Assembly: GCA_026224995.1 (NCBI GenBank)
Contig: JAMFRX010000785.1
Span: 1 to 7,219, forward strand
Source: Puia dinghuensis
GTDB lineage: Bacteria > Bacteroidota > Bacteroidia > Chitinophagales > Chitinophagaceae
DNA length: 7,219 nt
Direction: 5' to 3'
The first letter of the stretch is position 1. Each line of letters opens with the position of its first letter. The position numbers were made by a program, and so were the translations under genes. Positions 1 to 5,468 of the stretch are shown one piece after another. The notes beneath the pieces are model-generated. The model worked only from the letters and a program-made list of their open reading frames with translations. It made no database searches and was not told the origin of the DNA.

Positions 1-277
1 TACCGGAATGGACCAGCCGCTGCTGCCGGTCGATCTCCCGTACCGGGTCGCCCAGATGCAGAACGATCTCCTCATCATCGAACCAGCCCGCCATCGACAG
101 GCTGAGATCGGCAGCCGATCGGCCGCTAAAGTATTCGCTCAAATGCACCCGGTCATAGGCCGGACGCGGCTCCTCGCCGAAAACAATGATCCGGAAACCA
201 CCCGCGGCCCTTAATTTCTCACAGAACCGATGCCCGACCATCCCATTCCCAATAACGACCACGACTGGCTTATTCAT
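1..277 (-). CDS. nirB: Nitrite reductase large subunit NirB, N-terminal fragment (cut by window edge)
   Basis: Assimilatory NAD(P)H nitrite reductase reduces nitrite to ammonium in the cytoplasm; the large subunit carries FAD, an iron-sulfur cluster and siroheme. Only the first 92 residues are visible, out of roughly 800 or more in the family. The reading starts at the ATG on the minus strand at 277-275. Residues 1-20 form the FAD-binding Rossmann strand and turn (VVVVIGNGMVGHRF, a GxGxxG motif). About residues 37-50 carry the NirB hallmark EEPRPAYDRVHLSEYF, followed by an acidic, tryptophan-containing stretch and LHLGDPVREIDR. These blocks match NirB better than other FAD/NAD oxidoreductases, although the siroheme domain lies outside the window. 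The gene is divergent from cobA, which makes the siroheme precursor, and this supports the call. No frame disruption is seen. Confidence 0.9.
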   Translation of the reverse strand, partial: MNKPVVVVIGNGMVGHRFCEKLRAAGGFRIIVFGEEPRPAYDRVHLSEYFSGRSAADLSLSMAGWFDDEEIVLHLGDPVREIDRQQRLVHSG

Positions 278-286
278 AACATTAAA

Positions 287-350
287 ATTATATTAATATA
301 ATATCCTAATACAATTATACGCAATTTTATCTGCTTATATATTATATATA
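287..350. repeat. Two AT-only palindromes in the nirB-cobA spacer
   Basis: ATTATATTAATATAAT at 287-302 is a perfect 16-bp palindrome. TATATATTATATATA at 336-350 is a perfect 15-bp one with a single central base. Both are built only of A and T, so they carry little information and could arise by chance in this spacer, or simply make it easy to melt. The second overlaps the candidate nirB promoter spacer. Confidence 0.3.
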
Positions 351-353
351 CAA
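322..353 (-). promoter_or_regulatory. Candidate nirB promoter
   Basis: On the minus strand a TTG (plus-strand CAA at 351-353) is followed after 21 bases by TAAAATTG (plus 322-329). This is one mismatch from the Bacteroidota -7 consensus TAnnTTTG at an acceptable distance from a -33 TTG. It would start the transcript near 316 and leave a leader of about 40 nt before the nirB ATG. The surroundings are so AT-rich that chance matches are likely; another weak -7 (TATAATTG) lies a few bases closer to nirB. Confidence 0.35.
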
Positions 354-393
354 CAAAACAAGCACACTCATGAGCATTTTTTAGTAATTTCCA

Positions 394-412
394 TGATATA
401 TGTCATATATCA
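394..412. promoter_or_regulatory. Perfect 19-bp palindrome, probable operator upstream of cobA
   Basis: TGATATATGTCATATATCA has two perfect 9-base arms around one central T. It ends 14 bases before the preferred cobA start at 427 and lies about 117 bp upstream of the nirB start. A dimeric repressor or activator bound here would sit over the cobA promoter or leader. The spacing does not fit a canonical Fnr/Dnr site (TTGAT-N4-ATCAA). The 9-1-9 geometry resembles that of a Fur box, but the bases do not match. I cannot name the regulator. Confidence 0.5.
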
Positions 413-426
413 ACAAATACAATTCG

Positions 427-1200
427 ATGAATATTGTCCCTCCCCCTGCCGAGCTCATCCTGGTAGGCGCTGGTCCCGGGGACCCGGAACTGCTGACGGT
501 AAAAGCCTGGCGCGCCCTTCAAAAGGCCGATACCATCCTCTACGACCACCTGGCAAACCCCGCCTTGCTGGAGCTGGCCCCCGCAGGCTGCGAACGCATT
601 TGCGTAGGCAAACAACCTTATGGCCCCGCCACAAGTCAAGAGGCTATCCACGAGCTCATCCGGCAGAAGGCCCTCAAAGGCGGGACGATCGTCCGCCTCA
701 AAGGCGGCGACCCTTTTATCTTCGGCCGGGGATTCGAAGAAGTGCTGTTTGCGCGAGAGCTCGGCCTGCCCGTATCGTATATCCCGGGAATCACCAGCAT
801 GCAGACGGCAGGCCTCTCCTCCATCCCCCTCACACATCGGGGGCTCAGCGAAAGCATTTGGATTCTTACCGGAACGGCAACGGACGGCTCTTTCCCGGCC
901 GACCTACGGCTGGCCATGAAGAGCAGGGCCACAGTAGTGATCTATATGGGGATGAAAAAACTAGAAGCCATCGCGGCTGTCTATACACAAGAGGGTTATG
1001 GTCATCTGCCGGCGGCCATCATCCGGCACGGGTCGCTCCCGCACGAGCAGGTGGCGCTGGGCATAGTAGCCGACCTACAACAGATCGCCGCGACACAGCA
1101 TCTCACCCACCCCGCCATCATCCTCATAGGAGAAGTGGCCCGGTTCGGGGAAATACAAAAAGCTACAGCCCACCCCCTGCATGCACGGAGCCGGCTGTAG
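427..1200 (+). CDS. cobA: Uroporphyrinogen-III C-methyltransferase (SUMT)
   Basis: Transfers two methyl groups from S-adenosylmethionine to uroporphyrinogen III, giving precorrin-2, the branch point to siroheme and cobalamin; cytoplasmic. From the ATG at 427 it has 257 residues, the usual length for a single-domain enzyme with no fused CysG oxidase/chelatase part. Family motifs are present in order: LVGAGPGDPELLTVKA at about 12-27, the YDHL block at 39-42, VRLKGGDPFIFGRG at 89-102 (SAM and tetrapyrrole site), PGITSMQTAG then IPLTHRG at 120-139, the VIYMGMKKL block at 171-179, and the C-terminal IILIGEVARF. An upstream in-frame ATG at 400 would add nine residues unlike the family and would lie inside the 394-412 palindrome, so 427 is preferred. 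The last 13 residues are encoded across a transcription terminator hairpin. Divergence from nirB suggests that the product mainly feeds siroheme to nitrite reductase. Confidence 0.93.
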   Translation: MNIVPPPAELILVGAGPGDPELLTVKAWRALQKADTILYDHLANPALLELAPAGCERICVGKQPYGPATSQEAIHELIRQKALKGGTIVRLKGGDPFIFGRGFEEVLFARELGLPVSYIPGITSMQTAGLSSIPLTHRGLSESIWILTGTATDGSFPADLRLAMKSRATVVIYMGMKKLEAIAAVYTQEGYGHLPAAIIRHGSLPHEQVALGIVADLQQIAATQHLTHPAIILIGEVARFGEIQKATAHPLHARSRL

Positions 1201-1204
1201 CTTT
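1151..1204 (-). terminator. Intrinsic terminator of the transaldolase gene, embedded in the 3' end of cobA
   Basis: AAAGCTACAGCC at 1159-1170 and GGCTGTAGCTTT at 1193-1204 are perfect 12-bp arms around a 22-nt loop. Read on the minus strand, the stem is followed by TTTTTGTATTT, a good U-tract, 28 bases after the transaldolase stop codon. On the plus strand only CTTTAT follows, so it may also stop cobA, but less strongly. The cobA TAG stop (1198-1200) is part of one arm. Confidence 0.75.
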
Positions 1205-1231
1205 ATCCATAAAAGCAATTATTTATCTGGA

Positions 1232-1885
1232 TTAGTTCCAGGCCTTCGCATCCTCCAGGAACTTGGCCAGGCCGATATCCGTAAGCGGATGTTTCAGCAG
1301 GCCCAAGATGGATTCCAGCGGCGAAGTGATCACATTGGCGCCCGCTTCGGCACATTTCACAATGTGCAAAGGACTGCGGATGGAAGCGGCGAGGATCTCC
1401 GTTTCCCAACCCTGGATGTTATAGATGTCGGCGATCTGCGCGATGAGCTCTACCCCATCCCAGCTGCTGTCGTCGATCCGGCCGATAAAAGGCGATACAT
1501 AGCTGGCGCCGGCCTTAGCGGCCAAAATGGCCTGACCAGCCGAGAACACCAGCGTACAGTTGGTCTTGATCCCGTTGTCGCTAAACCACTTGAGCGCCTT
1601 GATGCCGTCCTTGATCATCGGGACCTTTACCACGATATTCGGATGGATCGCATGGAGCTTCTTCCCTTCCTCGATGATCTTGTCAAATTGAGTCGATACC
1701 ACTTCCGCACTTACATCCCCGTCTACCAGCTCTGCGATCGTCTTATAATGGTTGGTTACTGCTGCCTCTCCCTTGATGCCGACTTTCGCCATCAGTGAAG
1801 GATTAGTCGTGACGCCATCTAAAATGCCTAAGTCGTTTGCTTCTTTGATTTGTGCCAGATCGGCGGTGTCGATAAAAAATTTCAT
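1232..1885 (-). CDS. tal: Transaldolase, short type (TalC/MipB-like, subfamily 3B)
   Basis: Moves a dihydroxyacetone unit between sugar phosphates in the non-oxidative pentose phosphate pathway; a cytoplasmic TIM-barrel enzyme. The 217-residue length is typical of the short bacterial transaldolases. It opens with MKFFIDTADL and the DGVTTNPSL block (23-31). The Schiff-base lysine is K87 in NIVVKVPM, and the ASYVSPFIGRIDD block follows at 127-139. Fructose-6-phosphate aldolase (E. coli FsaA) has Gln and Tyr where this protein has E61 (SAEVVS) and F133 (SPFIGR). Glu and Phe are the transaldolase state, so transaldolase is preferred over the aldolase often named for this family. The start codon at 1885 gives the canonical N-terminus. 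A weak -7-like TATCTTTA lies at 1917-1910 without a clear -33 element. It is convergent with cobA, and a U-tract hairpin inside cobA probably ends its transcript. Confidence 0.92.
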   Translation of the reverse strand: MKFFIDTADLAQIKEANDLGILDGVTTNPSLMAKVGIKGEAAVTNHYKTIAELVDGDVSAEVVSTQFDKIIEEGKKLHAIHPNIVVKVPMIKDGIKALKWFSDNGIKTNCTLVFSAGQAILAAKAGASYVSPFIGRIDDSSWDGVELIAQIADIYNIQGWETEILAASIRSPLHIVKCAEAGANVITSPLESILGLLKHPLTDIGLAKFLEDAKAWN

Positions 1886-1964
1886 AAAAAGATGCTTTAT
1901 TTTGGAGTATAAAGATAAGAATATCCCGGGAGGATGGGGGTATTTAAAAAAGATCGAATAGGGG

Positions 1965-1983
1965 AAATAAAAAATGGCAAAGT
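1965..1983 (-). terminator. Terminator of the SRP RNA gene
   Basis: On the minus strand the 3' strand of the SRP RNA terminal helix (ACTTTGCC, plus 1976-1983) is followed by ATTTTTTATTT (plus 1965-1975). The closing helix of the RNA plus a run of six U forms a self-contained intrinsic terminator just upstream of the transaldolase gene, so the RNA is probably a separate unit. Confidence 0.6.
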
Positions 1984-2072
1984 TACTTATATCGCACCGC
2001 TACGACCACCTACCGTTGCTGCCTTCCGGCCCTGGCGGGGTTCAGCGGGAGCTGGTCGTATAAGACTTTGCC
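1976..2072 (-). ncRNA. ffs: Signal recognition particle RNA (4.5S type, no Alu domain)
   Basis: Scaffold RNA that binds Ffh and FtsY to target nascent membrane and secreted proteins. The minus strand carries the universal domain IV core CAGGGCCGGAAGGCAGCA, comparable with the E. coli 4.5S core around GGTCCGGAAGGAAGCAGC. The GGAA tetraloop is at plus 2024-2027, closed by CC/GG. Flanking pairs build one long hairpin: GGCAAAGT/ACTTTGCC at the ends (2065-2072 with 1976-1983), then TATAAG/CTTATA (2059-2064 with 1986-1991, after a 2-nt bulge), then GGTCGT with ACGACC (2002-2007). The last of these shares base 2059 with the second helix, so the exact pairing there is unresolved. The length of about 97 nt fits the short bacterial class. 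Ends are inferred from the terminal helix, the U-run after 1976 and the promoter spacing. Confidence 0.93.
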
Positions 2073-2076
2073 GCTG

Positions 2077-2108
2077 CAAATATACGGAAGACAGAACTAA
2101 AACCTAAA
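2077..2108 (-). promoter_or_regulatory. Promoter of the SRP RNA gene
   Basis: The minus strand has TATATTTG (plus 2077-2084), a perfect match to the Bacteroidota -7 element TAnnTTTG. The -7 element would place transcription start close to 2072, which is exactly where the terminal helix of the RNA begins. Upstream, after 21 bases, there is TTTAGG (TTT at plus 2106-2108) in the -33 position, a weak partner. It lies in the 40-bp gap directly behind the stop codon of the plug-protein gene. Confidence 0.6.
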
Positions 2109-2113
2109 TAATT

Positions 2114-3385
2114 TTATTTCGCCGTGACGCTGTTGAACCGGGACATGCCTACCAGCTCGTCTGCCCGGGCCCCGAGCGCCCGGTAGTATACGAGGATAAT
2201 ATAATTGTTCTCCGTCTCTATATGATTACCTTCCGTGAAGCCGAAAGTGGGCTTCATCGTCGCATCGCTTTTATCCACGGTGACATAAGAATAGCTGTAG
2301 TAGCCCATCTTTAAAAAGAAGGCGCGCTCATATCGTTTCTTGTCGGGGTTGAAGACCATGCGGGTGGAATCGTTGAGGCCGCCCCCGGTGAACCGCCCCA
2401 GCACGTAAACATCCTTATCGGGAAATTCGGCCCCGCCGGTCGGAACAAAGCTGAAGTGCACAGTGGCATAGTCCGTCTGCCACATCGGATTGTACTGCTC
2501 GGTGGTCTCCAGCTTGAAGTTGCCATTCAGGTCCTTGTAATTGTAATACTGAGCGGCGCTCCTGTCCCCATCCGGCTTGGCGACGATATCCGTCCCTGTC
2601 TTGCCAGAGACGGTGGAAGCAATCCGCTCGGATTGAAACCGGAAGCTCTGCAGGTCGATCCACCGCCATTCCGACCCGCCTTCAAAGTTCAGGTCATCCG
2701 GATTGTTGAACTGGAGGTCATTGTTGATCGCAAAGGTGGGCTTGAATCCCCTGACCACATTATCCCAACGATAGTTCTGCAGAATATCGATCTTCACCTG
2801 GTCCAGCGGATTGACAGGATTGACCGCCGAAGTATTCACCCGGAGCTGAATATGCTGAAAGGCCTTGGCTAATTCATAGTTCTGGGGCTGCATCCACTGC
2901 GCCTGTATGGGTATTCGGGTGTCGACGATAAGAAAACGACGGGTAAAGGCCAGCTTGCTCGTGTCGCCATCCAAAAAGACCTTCAGCAGGTAGTTGCCCG
3001 AGTGGATGGGAACGCAATTGGCATCCGGCAGGACGGCCTGGAAATGCGTATAGCGGGTCAGCGCGATGCTGGAGCTGGTATACTGGTCGATGCGGACCTG
3101 GGAAAAGCCCTTGATGAAATCGAACTCGGAGACTTCCGCAGGCGTCCAGTCCTCATTGCAGAGGACGAAAGAATAGTAGTAATTCTTGACGTCCCCATCC
3201 ACGTCGTCAAAGTGGAGCTCCATCTGGTCGCTGCTGTTCAGCCGGAGGATGGGATAGGCCAGCTGGTTGCCGGCCATATAGAGCTGGGGTGAGCCGATGG
3301 ACGAAGAAAAGACGAAATCGGGAGTCTGCGCCCGTAGCGTCCCAGCCGTCAGCAGCGTTAAGATCATCAGAATATTGCGATTCAT
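2114..3385 (-). CDS. Type IX secretion system plug protein family (DUF5103)
   Basis: Members of this Bacteroidota family include the protein seen plugging the periplasmic mouth of the SprA translocon of the type IX secretion system; the role here is inferred from that family. It has 423 residues, the usual size. Residues 1-19 form a Sec signal peptide (MNRNILMILTLL then GTLRA), with cleavage likely before QTPDF. The mature part is rich in beta strands and aromatics. Recognisable family blocks are YYYSFVLCNEDWTPAEVSEFDFIKGF split over about 69-94, the FLIVDTR stretch near 151-157, the Q-N-Y-R-W-DN segment near 203-209, a YYNYKDLNGNF block at 280-290, and a C-terminal domain with DVYVLGRFTGG and YYSYSYV. 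A second in-frame ATG two codons upstream (3391) is an equally possible start. The frame stays open further upstream, but that part overlaps the divergent permease gene and lacks a signal peptide. No T9SS core gene is adjacent. Confidence 0.82.
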   Translation of the reverse strand: MNRNILMILTLLTAGTLRAQTPDFVFSSSIGSPQLYMAGNQLAYPILRLNSSDQMELHFDDVDGDVKNYYYSFVLCNEDWTPAEVSEFDFIKGFSQVRIDQYTSSSIALTRYTHFQAVLPDANCVPIHSGNYLLKVFLDGDTSKLAFTRRFLIVDTRIPIQAQWMQPQNYELAKAFQHIQLRVNTSAVNPVNPLDQVKIDILQNYRWDNVVRGFKPTFAINNDLQFNNPDDLNFEGGSEWRWIDLQSFRFQSERIASTVSGKTGTDIVAKPDGDRSAAQYYNYKDLNGNFKLETTEQYNPMWQTDYATVHFSFVPTGGAEFPDKDVYVLGRFTGGGLNDSTRMVFNPDKKRYERAFFLKMGYYSYSYVTVDKSDATMKPTFGFTEGNHIETENNYIILVYYRALGARADELVGMSRFNSVTAK

Positions 3386-3406
3386 AGACATAATATTACT
3401 CAAAAA

Positions 3407-3438
3407 TTTCACCAGTAAGCACACACCCGTTATTTTTG
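3407..3438 (+). promoter_or_regulatory. Promoter of the ABC permease gene
   Basis: TATTTTTG at 3431-3438 matches the Bacteroidota -7 consensus TAnnTTTG exactly. TTTC at 3407-3410 (consensus TTTG) precedes it by 20 bases, in the -33 position. Transcription would start near 3443, leaving a leader of about 15 nt before the TTG codon at 3459. This placement argues against any permease start further upstream. Confidence 0.55.
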
Positions 3439-3458
3439 ACCACTTAATAACATTTCGT

Positions 3459-4688
3459 TTGAACGTTCCAGCCTTCATCGCCCGCCGCATCGCCTTTAAC
3501 CGGGAAAGGTCTTTCTCCCGCTTTATCATCCGGCTGGCCATCACGGCAACGGTGATCAGCGTGGGGGCCATGATCCTGACCCTGGCCTTCACCAACGGCT
3601 TCCAGTATGCCATCAGCCAAAAGGTCTTCAACTTCTGGGGAAATATCCGGGTGCAGCATTTCTCGCCTAACCGCGCCACCATCTCGGAAGAAGCGCCCAT
3701 CCAAAAGAACGATACCGTCCTACGCCTTCTCAAGGCCAATCCCGATATACGGACGATCCAGGCCTTTGCCACCAAATACGCCGTCATCCGCAGCGGAGAG
3801 GGCATCGACTACGTCCAGGTAAAAGGAGTGGAAAAGGACTATGACTTCGGCAACCTGCAGGGCTTCCTGAAAAGCGGCCGCTGGCCCCATTTTCGCGACA
3901 GCGGCTACAGCAACGAGATCGTCATCTCCCAATACACCGCCGGCCAGCTGAAGATAAAGCCCGGCGACAAGATCCTCATCTATTTCATCCAGCCGGACGG
4001 GCCGCCCCGGGTCAGGCCGATGGTCGTCTGCGGCACCTACAAAACGGGCATCGAAGACTATGACAAGCTCATCGCCATCTGCGACCTCCGCCTCATCCAG
4101 CGGCTGAACAGCTGGAAGCCCGACGAGATCGGCGGCTACGAGATCTTCACTCACGACTATAAGCAGGCAGAGCAGGTGAATAACAAGATCTACGAGCAGC
4201 TCCCCAAGGACTGGGGCAGCCGTACTACCGAAGAGATCTATCCCAATATCTTCGACTGGCTCAACCTGCAGAACATCACGATCCTCATCGTCCTGATCAT
4301 CATGATCGTCGTCGCCACCCTGAACCTGGTGACCTGCCTGATCATCCTGGTGCTCGAACGCACCACCATGATCGGTATCCTGAAAGCCCTGGGCGCCCCC
4401 AACATCTCCATCCAGGGCATGTTCCTCTACCAGGGCGGTATCATCACCCTCTTCGGGCTGGTCCTGGGCAACGTCTTCGGCCTGTCCGTCTGCTGGCTCC
4501 AGGACCGCTATGGCTTCATCACCCTGCCGGAAGATGCCTATTTTATTTCCAAAGCCATAGTGAAGCTGGAATGGTGGCACCTCCCGCTGGTGGATGGCGG
4601 CACCTTCCTCATTTGCTTCCTGGTGCTGATGATCCCTACCGTGGTGATCCGCAGGATGCAGCCCACAAAGGCTATCCAGTTCCGTTAA
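3459..4688 (+). CDS. FtsX/LolCE-family ABC transporter permease
   Basis: Inner-membrane permease subunit of the MacB/LolCE type; relatives couple ATP hydrolysis to lipoprotein release or to extraction of envelope substrates. With the TTG start it has 409 residues. Layout: a short cytoplasmic N-terminus MNVPAFIARRIAFN, a first membrane helix at about 22-47, a periplasmic domain to about 270, then three helices at about 272-299, 322-346 and 377-398. The loop after helix 2 (LERTTMIGILKALGAPNISI, 299-318) is the FtsX coupling segment that contacts the ATPase. The end has the family's R-R-M-x-P-x-x-A-I-x-F pattern. No ATG occurs in frame between 3297 and the first helix. The TTG at 3459 gives the family-like N-terminus and follows a good promoter, whereas the ATG at 3297 would extend deep into the divergent plug gene. 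No ATPase gene is in the window, so a LolCE role is inferred only. The stop codon overlaps that of the convergent methyltransferase. Confidence 0.85.
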   Translation: MNVPAFIARRIAFNRERSFSRFIIRLAITATVISVGAMILTLAFTNGFQYAISQKVFNFWGNIRVQHFSPNRATISEEAPIQKNDTVLRLLKANPDIRTIQAFATKYAVIRSGEGIDYVQVKGVEKDYDFGNLQGFLKSGRWPHFRDSGYSNEIVISQYTAGQLKIKPGDKILIYFIQPDGPPRVRPMVVCGTYKTGIEDYDKLIAICDLRLIQRLNSWKPDEIGGYEIFTHDYKQAEQVNNKIYEQLPKDWGSRTTEEIYPNIFDWLNLQNITILIVLIIMIVVATLNLVTCLIILVLERTTMIGILKALGAPNISIQGMFLYQGGIITLFGLVLGNVFGLSVCWLQDRYGFITLPEDAYFISKAIVKLEWWHLPLVDGGTFLICFLVLMIPTVVIRRMQPTKAIQFR

Positions 4689-5419
4689 GTCCCTACCAAA
4701 TGAGATAAAATGATACCCGTGGCCACCGCGGCATTCAGCGACTCGGCCTGCCCGATCCGCGGTATCGTGATCCGCCGGCTGGATAGGTTCTGCAACGCGG
4801 GGCCGATGCCCCTGGACTCATTCCCAATGACGATATAGCCACGCCGGACACGCTCCATACCATAGAGCCTTTCACCTTCCAGCACCGCCGCATAGACCGG
4901 CATCCCGGGGTCACGGCGAAGGACCGCCGCCACATCCTCATAGTACACCGGGATCCTGGCGATGCTGCCCATGGTCGACTGAACAGCCTTGGAGTTGAAG
5001 ACATCGGCGCTGTCGGGACTGCAAACGACGGCCGCGATCCCGAACCAGTCGGCCAACCGAACAATAGTGCCCAGGTTACCCGGGTCCTGGATGCCGTCCA
5101 GCACCAGCTGGACGCCGGCCTTAGGGTCCGTAGGCGGGAAAGCCGGCTTTTCAAAGACCGCTACTACCTGATTAGGGGAAGTAAGCGCGGAAAGCCGCTC
5201 CAGCCCGGCCCGGTCAACGGCCGTGATCGCGCCGGCATGGGCAGGCAGCCCATCGATCCACTCCTGCAGCCCATAAGCCGACCGCAGCCGGATATTCGGC
5301 TCCCGCAGCAGCTCGCCGGTGATCTTAGGTCCTTCCACCACAAAAACACCTTCCGCATCACGGAATTTTTTATGGCCTAAACTTTGAATATATTTGACCT
5401 GCGATTTAGTGATCACCAT
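4685..5419 (-). CDS. SpoU/TrmH-family RNA 2'-O-ribose methyltransferase
   Basis: Transfers a methyl group from S-adenosylmethionine to a ribose 2'-OH in rRNA or tRNA; a cytoplasmic SPOUT (knotted) fold, normally dimeric. The 244 residues comprise an N-terminal substrate-binding domain (about 1-90, with GVFVVEGPKI at 24-33) and the catalytic domain. Motif 1 is LDGIQDPGNLGTIVRLAD (107-124) with the conserved N115 and R121. Motif 2 is IVIGNESRGIG (196-206), and motif 3 is IPRIGQAESLNAAVA (219-233). All key residues are present, so the enzyme should be active. The substrate nucleotide cannot be told from sequence; RlmB-like 23S rRNA modification is one possibility. The start at 5419 gives the usual MVITKSQVKYIQSL opening. 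It is divergent from the TamL-like gene across a 49-bp spacer with no convincing -7 element, and convergent with the permease. Confidence 0.9.
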   Translation of the reverse strand: MVITKSQVKYIQSLGHKKFRDAEGVFVVEGPKITGELLREPNIRLRSAYGLQEWIDGLPAHAGAITAVDRAGLERLSALTSPNQVVAVFEKPAFPPTDPKAGVQLVLDGIQDPGNLGTIVRLADWFGIAAVVCSPDSADVFNSKAVQSTMGSIARIPVYYEDVAAVLRRDPGMPVYAAVLEGERLYGMERVRRGYIVIGNESRGIGPALQNLSSRRITIPRIGQAESLNAAVATGIILSHLVGT

Positions 5420-5468
5420 ATCGTTACATAAAAAATGTTAAATCGAATAGGGTTTGTTTAATCTGTCT

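Noticed and set aside
394..412. Fnr, Dnr or Fur box at the 19-bp palindrome
   Set aside because: TGAT and ATCA are 11 bases apart rather than 4, and the bases disagree with the Fur consensus despite the same 9-1-9 geometry. I left the regulator unnamed.
393..1235. A long plus-strand frame parallel to cobA
   Set aside because: Arg/Pro/His-rich shadow in another frame. The cobA frame carries every SUMT motif.
1181..1798. A 205-codon plus-strand frame
   Set aside because: Antisense to the transaldolase, which has all its catalytic blocks on the minus strand.
3297..3458. N-terminal extension of the permease from an ATG at 3297
   Set aside because: It overlaps the signal peptide region of the divergent plug gene, resembles no family member, and lies upstream of the apparent promoter.
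3386..3805. Upstream extension of the plug-protein frame
   Set aside because: It overlaps the permease antisense and would bury an obvious signal peptide; MNRN or MSMNRN is the natural start.
3720..4580. A 286-codon open frame on the minus strand rich in D, E, V and G
   Set aside because: Antisense shadow of the permease. The low-complexity acidic runs come from reading membrane-helix codons backwards.
5420..5468. Promoter for the TamL-like gene at TAGGGTTTG (5448-5456)
   Set aside because: It has one base too many for TAnnTTTG and would leave almost no leader. No other convincing element was found in the 49-bp spacer.
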